Positions 18,502-26,230 of a stretch of DNA of 36,211 bases are shown piece by piece. The position numbers and the translations under genes were made by a program. Origin of the DNA: Methyloglobulus morosus KoM1 (GTDB lineage: Bacteria; Pseudomonadota; Gammaproteobacteria; Methylococcales; Methylomonadaceae); NCBI RefSeq assembly GCF_000496735.2, contig NZ_AYLO01000083.1, positions 18-36,228 of the forward strand, read 5' to 3'. The stretch's first letter is position 1. The number at the start of each line of letters is the position of its first letter. The notes under the pieces were generated by a model. That model saw only the letters and a list, made by a program, of their open reading frames with translations, was not told the DNA's origin and did not search any database.

Positions 18502-19096
18502 GGCAAGACTAGCGATTGCGTACGCCGGGATTCCCATCGAAATAAGGGAAGTGCAGTTAAGACATAAGCCTGGGCAAATGCTGGCGATTTCTGCCAAAGG
18601 CACAGTGCCGGTATTGCAACTACCCGATGGCAAGGTTATCGACGAAAGCCTGGACATCATGCATTGGGCGTTAGCGCAACATGACCCCGAACATTGGCTG
18701 GATGCAGGAGAAGACTCGGAAAAGCTAATCCAGTGGAACGATGGCGATTTCAAATATTATCTGGATCGCTACAAATACGCCGACCGTTATCCCGAGTTTC
18801 CGGTCAGTTATTATCGAATCCAGGGTGAAAAATTTTTAGCCGAGCTGGAAAATAAACTTAGCCAAAATCCTTTTTTAGGCGGCAGCAGTTTTTCAATAAC
18901 GGATACCGCTATCTTCCCTTTTATCAGGCAGTATGCGGCGGTTGATAACCAATGGTTTGTTTGTTCAGGCTATCAACATCTTAATAACTGGTTAGATAAG
19001 CTGTTAGCATCAGATTTGTTTCTATCGGTAATGGTTAAATATCCGGTTTGGAACGCATTGTCTAATTATGTCGATTCAAAACCGGATTTAGAATAA
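18446..19096 (+). CDS. Glutathione S-transferase family protein
   Basis: The 216 residues consist of an N-terminal thioredoxin-fold domain and a C-terminal helical domain. ILYSFRRCPYAIRARLAIAYAG carries the CPYA motif with C14 as candidate catalytic or mixed-disulfide cysteine. The glutathione-binding region GTVPVLQLPDGKVIDESLDIMHW includes the conserved cis-Pro and the ES pair. Substrate is unknown; a glutaredoxin-like reductase activity is possible. The start at ATG 18446 lies inside mtaB (56 base overlap); a longer version from 18419 has no support. Confidence 0.9.
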   Translation: MKKTLPILYSFRRCPYAIRARLAIAYAGIPIEIREVQLRHKPGQMLAISAKGTVPVLQLPDGKVIDESLDIMHWALAQHDPEHWLDAGEDSEKLIQWNDGDFKYYLDRYKYADRYPEFPVSYYRIQGEKFLAELENKLSQNPFLGGSSFSITDTAIFPFIRQYAAVDNQWFVCSGYQHLNNWLDKLLASDLFLSVMVKYPVWNALSNYVDSKPDLE

Positions 19097-19106
19097 ATGT
19101 GCTTTA

Positions 19107-19859
19107 CTAGTTCTCCACCTCGTCATCCGTAAGAAGAAGATCAATTTGAGCTTTAAGGCGTAATTTGTCAGCAGAATATAAAGGAGTCGGTATTTCTAGC
19201 CAAGCCCGCCTGCCACCAGATAAACGTACTGGGATTCGATCATTGCTTAGGTCATTATAGTTATCAACTTTCGGAACTGAGTAACCGCTTTTAGGTAGAG
19301 GCTCTTCGTTAACTTCTTCAGTGTTTTTTATTTCCGATTTCTCGAATTTATTAATTTCATTTGCATTTTCAGCTAATGTGGGCTGTTCAAAAAATTTAGC
19401 GTATTCAATAGACTTTTTGAATACTTGAATAACTGAATCTGCTCCAGTAGGAATGAAACCAAGTTGAATAAGATCATATTTTAGTGCAGCATCTGATGGA
19501 AGGCTCTTTTCGTACTTTTCTAATAACTCCAAAAATATGGCAGGGGTCTTAAGCCATTTGATTAGCAAATCATTTCGCATATTCTCAGAAGGTGAAAATT
19601 TATAGGTTTCAACCTCTTTTGCCACAGATAATTTTCCTTCCTGGGGTCTTTCAAGCAAGCCGTAATAGCGAAGAGAAGCAATCACTCCCAGTGCAGCACC
19701 ATTATTCGCGCTTTTATACCCAAGATCTTGTGCAATTACTTCTATTGGAGCGGCATGTAATCTCTCCTTTTCATAAACTCTCATTACTCTCTCAATAGCA
19801 TCATCCAGTGCTATTGAGGGTACACGAGGGCTCTTTTTTCTTTTTTGACTGTCATTCAT
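19107..19859 (-). CDS. Hypothetical protein with winged-helix-like N-terminus
   Basis: Unrecognised. The start at 19859 (250 residues) is chosen because AAGAGA precedes it on the minus strand; an upstream ATG at 19883 adds eight residues. The first 90 residues look like a winged helix: helix DDAIERVMRVYEKERLHA, then APIEVIAQDLGYKSANNGAALGVIASLRYYGLLER and a beta wing GKLSVAKEV. The middle is helical and the C-terminal 35 residues (RLSGGRRAWLEIPTPLYSADKLRLKAQIDLLL) form a separate conserved-looking block. A low-complexity Glu/Asn linker lies between. It is AT-rich, convergent with the GST gene and divergent from the wHTH-NTase pair, with a 235-base AT-rich spacer that could hold control sites for both. 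Confidence 0.75.
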   Translation of the reverse strand: MNDSQKRKKSPRVPSIALDDAIERVMRVYEKERLHAAPIEVIAQDLGYKSANNGAALGVIASLRYYGLLERPQEGKLSVAKEVETYKFSPSENMRNDLLIKWLKTPAIFLELLEKYEKSLPSDAALKYDLIQLGFIPTGADSVIQVFKKSIEYAKFFEQPTLAENANEINKFEKSEIKNTEEVNEEPLPKSGYSVPKVDNYNDLSNDRIPVRLSGGRRAWLEIPTPLYSADKLRLKAQIDLLLTDDEVEN

Positions 19860-19992
19860 ACAACATCTCTTAGCAGAAACCAATCAAACTTGCAATAACT
19901 AGTGTAATAATAACAAATATTCGTATAAAAATACTTTAAATTAAGTTAATATATTAAATTAATATATATAATAATAGCTTGTAATAAGAATA

Positions 19993-20017
19993 AGTTCAAT
20001 TATTAAAAATTTGAACT
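19993..20017. promoter_or_regulatory. Inverted repeat AGTTCAA-N11-TTGAACT in the divergent spacer
   Basis: Perfect 7 bp arms lie in the AT-rich region between the minus-strand gene and the wHTH-NTase operon. A perfect palindrome TTAATATATTAA lies at 19946-19957 in the same spacer. Both could be regulator sites. In such AT-rich DNA the shorter one may be chance. Confidence 0.3.
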
Positions 20018-20045
20018 AGTATTATCTACGTATTTCTTGCTTAAT

Positions 20046-20054
20046 TGTTAAAAT
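20046..20054 (+). promoter_or_regulatory. Extended -10 promoter of the wHTH-NTase operon
   Basis: TGTTAAAAT has the extended -10 TG and a five-of-six match to TATAAT (TAAAAT). It lies 41 bases before the ATG at 20095. The expected start of transcription, about 20061, falls just upstream of the palindrome at 20069-20082. Confidence 0.5.
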
Positions 20055-20068
20055 AAAGGCAGTATTCG

Positions 20069-20082
20069 CTATTCGCGAATAG
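20069..20082. promoter_or_regulatory. Perfect 14 bp palindrome, likely autoregulatory operator
   Basis: CTATTCGCGAATAG is fully self-complementary. It lies between the predicted transcription start and the ribosome-binding site (AGGGA, 20081-20085) of the wHTH gene, the usual place for an antitoxin-type autorepressor. As RNA it could also fold and hinder the ribosome-binding site. Confidence 0.55.
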
Positions 20083-20094
20083 GGAAGACTTGTC

Positions 20095-20634
20095 ATGAGC
20101 CGACAAATTAACCAGCAAATCACATTAAAGCCACAAGACTTACTGGTATTATTTAAGTTATTGGCACCTAATACAAGTTTACTCACGTATGCAGAATTAA
20201 GCACGTTATTAGCCATTTCAGCGTCAGAATTACATGCCAGCATAAGGCGAGCCAAGTTAGCGCGCTTGATTCTTTCTGAACCAGACGAAGCGGTAAGGTT
20301 GGATAAGAAAAGCCTCAAAGAGTTTATTCTTTATGGTGCGAGATACGTTTTCCCTGCGACTTATGGCTCAATAACAAGAGGGATACCAACTGCATATGCT
20401 GCGCCCCCTCTAGTAAATCTAATTATGCAACCGGATGAATTGCCGCCTGTATGGCCAACCCCGCAAGGAACCACAAGAGGCGTGGCTTTTTATCCTCTCT
20501 ACCCGACCGCGCCTGTCGCTGCCGAAAAAGATAACTTTTTATACGAAAATTTAACTCTTTTTGATGCTATTCGCGGTGGGGCGGCTCGTGAACGTGAGCT
20601 TGCGGCAAATTTATTGTCAGAACGCATAGCATGA
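20095..20634 (+). CDS. Winged-helix protein, putative antitoxin/regulator of NTase pair
   Basis: 179 residues, not assigned to a named family by me. Residues 10-70 look like a winged helix: LKPQDLLVLFKLLAP, then TYAELSTLLAISASELHASIRRAKLARLI as the turn and recognition helix, then a basic wing. The second half has a conserved-looking beta segment (YGARYVFPATYGSITRGIPTAYAAPPL) and Pro-rich strands. It ends in ATGA, sharing four bases with the nucleotidyltransferase start, so the pair is made together. AbiEi antitoxins also carry an N-terminal wHTH and bind palindromes in their own promoter; that analogy, plus the palindrome just upstream, is why I propose an antitoxin or autorepressor role. 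It could instead be a DNA-binding partner with a metabolic function. Confidence 0.8.
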   Translation: MSRQINQQITLKPQDLLVLFKLLAPNTSLLTYAELSTLLAISASELHASIRRAKLARLILSEPDEAVRLDKKSLKEFILYGARYVFPATYGSITRGIPTAYAAPPLVNLIMQPDELPPVWPTPQGTTRGVAFYPLYPTAPVAAEKDNFLYENLTLFDAIRGGAARERELAANLLSERIA

Positions 20635-21320
20635 ATATAAACGACCCCAATGTTGCACTTGTTGAATTAGCAGTGCATAAACTTGGAGATTTAGCAGATA
20701 AATTTGTTCTAGTCGGTGGCTGCGCTACTGGGTTACTCATAACAGATAACGCCCGGCCACCTGTTCGAGCAACACAGGATGTGGACTTGATTGTAGAGAT
20801 TGCAACTCTTGCAAATTATTATGAATTGACCGGTCAAATGAAGCAGATTGGATTTCGGGAGAATAATGAAGTCATTTGCAGGTGGGAGATAGACGGCCTA
20901 AAAGTTGATGTGATGCCCACAGATGAGAAAATTTTAGGATTTAGCAACAAATGGTATTCGGAGGCCGTTGCTCAAGCAAAAAGAATATCTTTGCCAAGTA
21001 GCCGAGAAGTAAACTTAATTTCATCGCCATTATTTATTGCCACTAAGCTTGAAGCATTTTACAAAAGAGGTAATGGGGATTATGGACAAAGCCATGACAT
21101 TGAAGATATTGTGAATGTAATTGATGGTCGTCAGGAGTTAGTTTTTGAAATAAACCAAGCGGGAGAAAGTGCAAAAAAATACTTGGCGGAAGAAATTGAC
21201 GATTTGCTTGCCATCCCTGACTTTGTTAATAAGCTTTCATGGCATTTGCATGGAGATATAAATAGCCAATCAAGGGTTTCTTATGTAATTTCTCAACTAC
21301 GATCAATTGCAGGTCTTTAA
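20631..21320 (+). CDS. AbiEii-like nucleotidyltransferase, putative toxin
   Basis: 229 residues with a minimal nucleotidyltransferase fold. The P-loop-like FVLVGGCATG has Gly29-Gly30, the metal-binding pair is D50 and D52 in TQDVDLIVE, and a third acidic residue is D93 in LKVDVMPTD. A later block, TKLEAFYKRG..SHDIEDIVNVIDGR (about 138-167), carries K139, R145, D156 and D159, and resembles motifs III and IV of AbiEii toxins. AbiEii/MenT-type toxins transfer nucleotides to RNA or tRNA ends. Whether this protein does so is inference; antibiotic nucleotidyltransferases share the fold. It starts inside the stop of the wHTH gene. It is AT-rich and lies between a GST gene and lipA, so it is probably acquired. 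Confidence 0.85.
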   Translation: MNINDPNVALVELAVHKLGDLADKFVLVGGCATGLLITDNARPPVRATQDVDLIVEIATLANYYELTGQMKQIGFRENNEVICRWEIDGLKVDVMPTDEKILGFSNKWYSEAVAQAKRISLPSSREVNLISSPLFIATKLEAFYKRGNGDYGQSHDIEDIVNVIDGRQELVFEINQAGESAKKYLAEEIDDLLAIPDFVNKLSWHLHGDINSQSRVSYVISQLRSIAGL

Positions 21321-21391
21321 CTGCCTCCAAAAGGAATATACTTACATTCAACAAATAGGTTTTGGCAATCCTGGTGTTTTAATGACTGAAA

Positions 21392-22351
21392 TTAACCCAC
21401 AATCTCTTTCGCTTGTAAGTCAGCGTGATAGGATGACCGTACCATAGGCGCACTGGCGACTTGTTTAAAGCCCATTGCCTTTGCAATCTTGCCGTATTCG
21501 TCGAATTCGGCGGGAGTTACGTAAGCCTTAACGGGGAGATGGGCTTTACTCGGTTGCAAATACTGCCCCAGCGTCAACATGCTGCAACCATGCGCCAGCA
21601 AATCCTGCATGACTTGATGGACTTCTTCTTTTTCTTCCCCGACACCGAGCATCAACCCGGATTTTGTCGGGATGGCCGGTTGGGCTTGGTGAAATTGCTT
21701 CAGCAGGTTCAACGAACCTTGGTAGTCAGAGCCGGGGCGGACTTGTTTGTACAGCCTGGGTACGGTTTCCAGGTTGTGGTTGAACACGTCACACGGTTCG
21801 TTTGCGAGGATGGCAACTGCCCTGTCAATACGCCCACGAAAGTCGGGTACGAGGATTTCTATTTTGGTGCTGGGCGTTTGCTGGCGAATTTGCTTGATGC
21901 AATCGGCAAAATGGCCTGCACCGCCATCACGCAAATCGTCGCGGTCTACTGAAGTAATCACGACATATTTTAAGGCCATCGCTTTGATGGCGTTTGCCAA
22001 GTGCTGCGGTTCGTCTTTGTCGAGCGGGAGCGGCTTACCGTGTGCGACATCGCAGAAAGGGCAACGGCGGGTGCATAAATCGCCCATAATCATGAAAGTT
22101 GCCGTGCCGTGCTGGAAACATTCCGCTAAATTAGGGCAAGCGGCTTCTTCGCAGACGGTATGCAGCTTGTGTTCTCGCAACAATTGTTTGACGCGGGTGA
22201 TTTCGTCACTGGCTGATAACTTGATGCGTATCCAATCCGGCTTACGCAGCACCGTTTCGGGTTGTTCGACCTTGATGGGTATCCGCGCCAGTTTTTCGGC
22301 ATTGCGCTGGTGGGATTCGGGTGTGGAACGGGACGGGGCTTTGATGTTCAT
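21392..22351 (-). CDS. lipA: Lipoyl synthase
   Basis: Radical SAM enzyme that inserts two sulfurs into octanoyl groups on lipoyl domains. The 319 residues contain the auxiliary cluster motif [12 protein letters not shown] (C67, C72, C78) and the radical SAM motif [13 protein letters not shown] (C93, C97, C100). The C-terminal MVRSSYHAD provides the serine ligand of the auxiliary cluster. It is the last gene of the minus-strand run and its ATG overlaps the lipB stop (ATGA). No terminator is evident in the 71 bases separating it from the convergent nucleotidyltransferase gene. Confidence 0.98.
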   Translation of the reverse strand: MNIKAPSRSTPESHQRNAEKLARIPIKVEQPETVLRKPDWIRIKLSASDEITRVKQLLREHKLHTVCEEAACPNLAECFQHGTATFMIMGDLCTRRCPFCDVAHGKPLPLDKDEPQHLANAIKAMALKYVVITSVDRDDLRDGGAGHFADCIKQIRQQTPSTKIEILVPDFRGRIDRAVAILANEPCDVFNHNLETVPRLYKQVRPGSDYQGSLNLLKQFHQAQPAIPTKSGLMLGVGEEKEEVHQVMQDLLAHGCSMLTLGQYLQPSKAHLPVKAYVTPAEFDEYGKIAKAMGFKQVASAPMVRSSYHADLQAKEIVG

Positions 22352-22983
22352 GAATAGAGTGAGGTATTAATTGCATTAACAACGGGAATAGCGAGATCAG
22401 CCGTACTGATATCAATGCCAAAGTCTGCCAATTGTGTTACCTGTAAATCCCGATAACCACAAGTGTTGATATGGTCAAAAGGCGTTAAGTCCATGTTATT
22501 GTTAAGGCTAATGCCATGATAGCTCGCATTGTTTTTGATCCGAATGCCGATGGAGCCGATTTTTTTGCCATCCACATAAACGCCTGGGGCTTGGGGGTTG
22601 GCCGTGGCTGTTACGCCAAATTGCGCCAAAGCCGTTACCATCGATTGTTCCAGCAGTGTGACCAATTGCCTTATCCCCAATTTTCGGCGTTTGATGTCGA
22701 GCAAGGTGTAGACAATCAGTTGTCCAGGGCCATGGTAAGTCACCTGTCCGCCTCGGTCACTCTGGATGACGGGAATGTCACCGGGGTTTAACAGGTGCTC
22801 TTGTTTGCCGTTCAAGCCCAAGGTATAAACAGGCAAGTGTTCCAGCACCCAAATTTCATCATGGGTCTGGTCCGTGCGTTCCTGAGTAAGCCGTTGCATT
22901 TCCTGCCAAATGGGTTCATAAGGCTGCACACCCAGTTCGCGGATTGTTGTTGGCATGATTACAAATGATGGGGATGCAGACAT
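22348..22983 (-). CDS. lipB: Octanoyl-ACP:protein octanoyltransferase
   Basis: Moves octanoate from acyl carrier protein to lipoyl domains, the step before LipA. The signature [21 protein letters not shown] is complete, and the catalytic pair is present as the Lys in [13 protein letters not shown] and the Cys in HINTCGYRD. From the first ATG (22983) it has 211 residues. An ATG at 22956 (MPTTIRELG) aligns better with the E. coli start; neither has a good ribosome-binding site. A 59-base gap separates it from ybeD and holds a remnant of a C/T-rich repeat (about 23001-23026). It overlaps lipA by ATGA. Confidence 0.97.
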   Translation of the reverse strand: MSASPSFVIMPTTIRELGVQPYEPIWQEMQRLTQERTDQTHDEIWVLEHLPVYTLGLNGKQEHLLNPGDIPVIQSDRGGQVTYHGPGQLIVYTLLDIKRRKLGIRQLVTLLEQSMVTALAQFGVTATANPQAPGVYVDGKKIGSIGIRIKNNASYHGISLNNNMDLTPFDHINTCGYRDLQVTQLADFGIDISTADLAIPVVNAINTSLYS

Positions 22984-23042
22984 TTAATTTTATTCTTTTC
23001 ACCCCATCCCTCCCCAGGAGGAGAGGAAGTTTCTTAATCGCC

Positions 23043-23306
23043 TTACAAGGCCATCAATACTTGCGGATGACCCGACAAATCCCGGTAGATGGCATCCAAC
23101 TGTTGTTTGCTGGAGGCTTGTATCGTAACGGTTACCGCTAGATAGTTGCCGTCTTTGCTGGGTCGCGCACTGACTGCCTGTTCAAAAAGGTCGGGCGCAT
23201 GGCGACGGACGATTTCGATGACCAGCAAGTCAAACTCAAGATTGTTCTTGCCCATCGCCTTGATGGCAAATTGGCAAGGGAATTCCAACAGGGTTTCATC
23301 GCTCAT
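23043..23306 (-). CDS. ybeD: DUF493 protein YbeD
   Basis: Small ACT-like (ferredoxin-fold) protein of unknown biochemical role, usually next to lipB. The start at 23306 gives 87 residues, the same as E. coli YbeD; the frame is open 16 codons further upstream, but that part overlaps the aminotransferase gene. LEFPCQFAIKAMGKNN, then a conserved helix and the strand YLAVTVTIQASSKQQLDAIYRDLSGHPQVLMAL at the end fit the family. The ATG overlaps the TGA of the aminotransferase (ATGA), so the genes are coupled. Confidence 0.93.
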   Translation of the reverse strand: MSDETLLEFPCQFAIKAMGKNNLEFDLLVIEIVRRHAPDLFEQAVSARPSKDGNYLAVTVTIQASSKQQLDAIYRDLSGHPQVLMAL

Positions 23307-24145
23307 CGTAATGACTGTTTGTATTCCTGAAAGAGCTTGTAAAACATTTTCCAAACGAGCCCCGGTTTGCCGTCCGCTATCTTTTCACCGTCCAGCTCAA
23401 CGACGGGGATAATTTCCCGTGTGGAACTGGTTATCCACAGTTCGCTCGCTTTTTGAATGTCAGCCTTAGCTATGGCTTGTTCGCTGCTTGGGATGTCATT
23501 TTTTCTGGCAATTTCCAGGATCACGTCGCGGGTTATGCCGGGCAGTATGGCTGGGCTTTTTGGTGCCGTTACCAAAATGCCGTCAATGACCGCAAATACA
23601 TTACTGGCCGCACCTTCTGTCAGATAACCATCTTTAAATAAGATAGCTTCGGCACACCCCTGCTCAACGGCGGCTTGCCTGAGCAGGACATTAGCCAATA
23701 ACGTAATCGCCTTGGTATCGCACAGTTTCCAGCGGCTATCTTCCATACTGACCGCTTTGACACCGTTATCGGGGTCAGAATGCGGGGTGATGCCGGACAC
23801 CATAGCGAATACTGTAGGCGTTACTTTCTGAGGGAAAGCATGATCCCTCTTAGGCGCGACACCACGGGTAATCTGGAGATAAACGGACTGGTCTTGGCCG
23901 TTCTTGAGTAGTGGGGACAGAATGGTGCGCCATTGCTCATGGCTATGGGGGTTTTGTAACCGTATCGATTTAAGGCTATTGTCCAAACGCTCCAGGTGGT
24001 CTTCCAAGCGGAACAATTTCCCCGCATAAGCCGGAATTACCTCGTAAACACCATCGCCAAACAGAAATCCCCGATCCATAACCGAAATCTTAGCATCGGC
24101 TAAGGCCAAATATTCGCCATTGAGGTAAACGGTTTCAGTTTGCAT
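23303..24145 (-). CDS. dat: D-amino acid aminotransferase (PLP fold type IV)
   Basis: Converts D-Ala and 2-oxoglutarate to pyruvate and D-Glu, or related D-amino acids. The 280 residues match the family. K145 in CDTKAITLLANV is the pyridoxal phosphate lysine and E177 in YLTEGAASNVF is the catalytic glutamate, both at the same numbers as in the Bacillus enzyme. MDRGFLFGDGVYEVIPAY at the N-terminus is the class IV signature. Branched-chain aminotransferase and aminodeoxychorismate lyase are relatives, but this residue pattern favours D-AAT. It lies between dacC and ybeD and overlaps dacC by 11 bases. It may connect D-Ala/D-Glu supply with the cell-wall genes upstream. Confidence 0.9.
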   Translation of the reverse strand: MQTETVYLNGEYLALADAKISVMDRGFLFGDGVYEVIPAYAGKLFRLEDHLERLDNSLKSIRLQNPHSHEQWRTILSPLLKNGQDQSVYLQITRGVAPKRDHAFPQKVTPTVFAMVSGITPHSDPDNGVKAVSMEDSRWKLCDTKAITLLANVLLRQAAVEQGCAEAILFKDGYLTEGAASNVFAVIDGILVTAPKSPAILPGITRDVILEIARKNDIPSSEQAIAKADIQKASELWITSSTREIIPVVELDGEKIADGKPGLVWKMFYKLFQEYKQSLR

Positions 24146-25310
24146 CGTTTTTCTTAATCATCATCAACACGCTATCATAAAGCCGCCTGAATATGCCGCC
24201 TTTTTCAACATCCTTAAGCGCCACCAAATCCTTAGTGGCAATAACCGCATCTTTAAGCTTAACGGTCACCGTGCCGAGTTTTACGCCCGCTTTTACGGAA
24301 GCCAGAATTTGTTTGTCGACATTGACCGAGGCCGCGATATCATTGTAACGGCGGCGTGGAATTGTGACGAAAAGATCATCCGCCAGCCCTAATGGTAGGG
24401 TTTCTGTTTCACCTTTCCATATCCTGGTTTCCTGAATGACCTTTTTCCCTTCGTAAAGGCGATGCGATTCAAAAAAACGGAAGCCGTAGTTAATTAAAGC
24501 TTGGTTTTCATTCGCCCGTACAATCATGCTTTCCGTACCCATGACGACAGAAATCAGGCGCATTCCGTTACGTAGCGCGGATGCAACCAGACAATAACCC
24601 GCTTCGTCAGTATGTCCCGTTTTTACGCCATCTACCGTTTCATCACGGCCTAGCAGCAAGTTGCGGTTTTGCTGGGTGATCTTGTTGTAGGTGAATTCTT
24701 TTTGCGAAAACCAAAGGTAAAATTCGGGAAATTCTTTTATTAGTGCTGTGGTGATAATGGTGAGGTCTCTAGCCGTAGTGTAATGCCCGTCACTAGGCAA
24801 GCCGTCGCTGTTTTCAAAATGGCTATTGACCATGCCCAAACGGGCGGCGTGTTGGTTCATGAGTTCGGCAAACGTCGCTTCGTTGCCTGCCACATGTTCA
24901 GCCAGGGCGACACTGGCATCGTTGCCGGATTGGATAATGACGCCTTTCAGCAAATCTTCGACCTTGACTTGGTCATTGACCTTGACGAACATTTTGGAAC
25001 CGCTGGTTTTCCAAGCGTTCTGGCTGATAGTCACTTTATCGTCCAGATGCAAATGACCGTTTTTGATTTCCTTGAAAACGACGTAGACCGTCAGTATTTT
25101 GGTAAGGCTGGCGGGCGCGAGTTTTGCGTCAGCATTGTTTTCAGCAAGTACTTTGCCAGAATTGTAATCGATCAGGATATGGCTGGTAGCGGCAATGCTC
25201 GGAGGCGCAGGTATAGGCACCTCAGCTTCTTCAGCAATGGCTATTAAGTGCGTCGCGAGTAAGATTAATAGTAAAAAAAGAGAACCGACGGGACTTTTCA
25301 GATAGTTCAT
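24135..25310 (-). CDS. dacC: D-alanyl-D-alanine carboxypeptidase (PBP5/6 type)
   Basis: Low-molecular-weight penicillin-binding protein that trims the terminal D-Ala of peptidoglycan stem peptides. The 391 residues start with a signal peptide (LFLLLILLATHLIAIA). The active-site motifs are S68-L-T-K71, S128-G-N130 and K230-T-G232. The beta-rich C-terminal domain ends in an amphipathic helix (GGIFRRLYDSVLMMIKKN) that anchors PBP5 to the inner membrane. The gene could equally be called dacA. It sits 53 bases after rlpA, and that gap contains a nested palindrome. Confidence 0.96.
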   Translation of the reverse strand: MNYLKSPVGSLFLLLILLATHLIAIAEEAEVPIPAPPSIAATSHILIDYNSGKVLAENNADAKLAPASLTKILTVYVVFKEIKNGHLHLDDKVTISQNAWKTSGSKMFVKVNDQVKVEDLLKGVIIQSGNDASVALAEHVAGNEATFAELMNQHAARLGMVNSHFENSDGLPSDGHYTTARDLTIITTALIKEFPEFYLWFSQKEFTYNKITQQNRNLLLGRDETVDGVKTGHTDEAGYCLVASALRNGMRLISVVMGTESMIVRANENQALINYGFRFFESHRLYEGKKVIQETRIWKGETETLPLGLADDLFVTIPRRRYNDIAASVNVDKQILASVKAGVKLGTVTVKLKDAVIATKDLVALKDVEKGGIFRRLYDSVLMMIKKNDAN

Positions 25311-25317
25311 GTATTAA

Positions 25318-25357
25318 GCATGGTCTTTTAGGTAAACAATGTTTCATTGTACCATGC
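25318..25357. promoter_or_regulatory. Nested palindrome between rlpA and dacC
   Basis: Outer arms GCATGGT (25318-25324) and ACCATGC (25351-25357) enclose a perfect inner hairpin ACAATG-TTT-CATTGT (25336-25350). No T tract follows on either strand, so it is not a standard terminator. It may be an operator or an mRNA-stability/processing hairpin just upstream of dacC. Confidence 0.4.
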
Positions 25358-25363
25358 GTAATT

Positions 25364-26230
25364 TTAGTTTTGTGCGCTTGCTGTGACTATCTGAGGGTCT
25401 GTGATACCTATTTTTGCCAATTGGTAGCTCAGCATTTCTGCATTTTCCGTGGATTTGATAGGGCCTATTTGGACTTTGTACAAGGTGTTCTTGCGATGTT
25501 TTGAGGTGTGGATCGTTGGCTCTGGCATGTTATTGGAAGCGATTTTTCCTTGCAATTTTAATGCCTTGCTCGCGCTGCCAAAGCTGCCTACCTGGAAATA
25601 CACTTTTTTATTCTGGCTTTCGGCAGTTTGTTGGATTTGCGGCAATGCTTGCAACTGGGAAATAGCCTTTATTTCCACTTTGCCTGTGCCTTCACCCTGG
25701 ATACCAATTTTTTTCGCGGCGGCGTACGATAAATCCACAAGCCTGCTACCCACGAAAGGCCCCCTGTCGTTGATGCGGACGACTACAGTTTTGTTATTTT
25801 CGAGGTTAGTCACCTGTGCATAAGACGGGATCGGCAAGGTTTTGTGGGCTGCGGTCATTTCATACATATCAAATATTTCGCCGGTAGCCGTCTTTTTTCC
25901 GTGAAATCCTGGGCCATACCATGAAGCGATGCCCTTCTTTATGTAGCGGGCTATTCGAGGTAACCAACTCTCTTGAAAGGTGGATTGTTTAAAATTTTCT
26001 AAATCCCTATTGCTTTCTAAAGAACCCCTGCCCAATTCGATGATCGAATGATGCCTCATTGGGTGTTTTGCCTGCTCAGGCAGCTCAAGGGTCACTAACG
26101 TTGCTTTGGGGGGCGATACTTGTTGGTAGAGTGATGGTGTTTGTATCGGTGGGGCTTCGCTGGTCTTTATCTGATTAGTGGAACAAGCGTTAAGTGCCAG
26201 CATGACTGGTAAGATTATGATCTTTTTCAT
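25364..26230 (-). CDS. rlpA: Septal ring lytic transglycosylase/lipoprotein RlpA
   Basis: Outer-membrane lipoprotein that binds denuded glycan strands; in some species it cleaves them at the septum. The start at 26230 gives 288 residues with a clear signal peptide and lipobox LNAC (Cys16); the frame is open further to 26290, but that part overlaps mltB. The double-psi beta-barrel domain covers about 98-178 (GIASWYGPGFHGKKTATGE and VRINDRGPFVGSRLVDLSYAAA, with D155). The SPOR domain (about 208-288, VYFQVGSFGSASKALKLQ) binds septal peptidoglycan. Its first 41 bases overlap mltB. Confidence 0.95.
   Translation of the reverse strand: MKKIIILPVMLALNACSTNQIKTSEAPPIQTPSLYQQVSPPKATLVTLELPEQAKHPMRHHSIIELGRGSLESNRDLENFKQSTFQESWLPRIARYIKKGIASWYGPGFHGKKTATGEIFDMYEMTAAHKTLPIPSYAQVTNLENNKTVVVRINDRGPFVGSRLVDLSYAAAKKIGIQGEGTGKVEIKAISQLQALPQIQQTAESQNKKVYFQVGSFGSASKALKLQGKIASNNMPEPTIHTSKHRKNTLYKVQIGPIKSTENAEMLSYQLAKIGITDPQIVTASAQN

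Noticed and set aside
23001-23026. C/T- and A/G-rich palindrome upstream of lipB as terminator
   Set aside because: It has no T tract and resembles a remnant of the repeat at 1872-1908.
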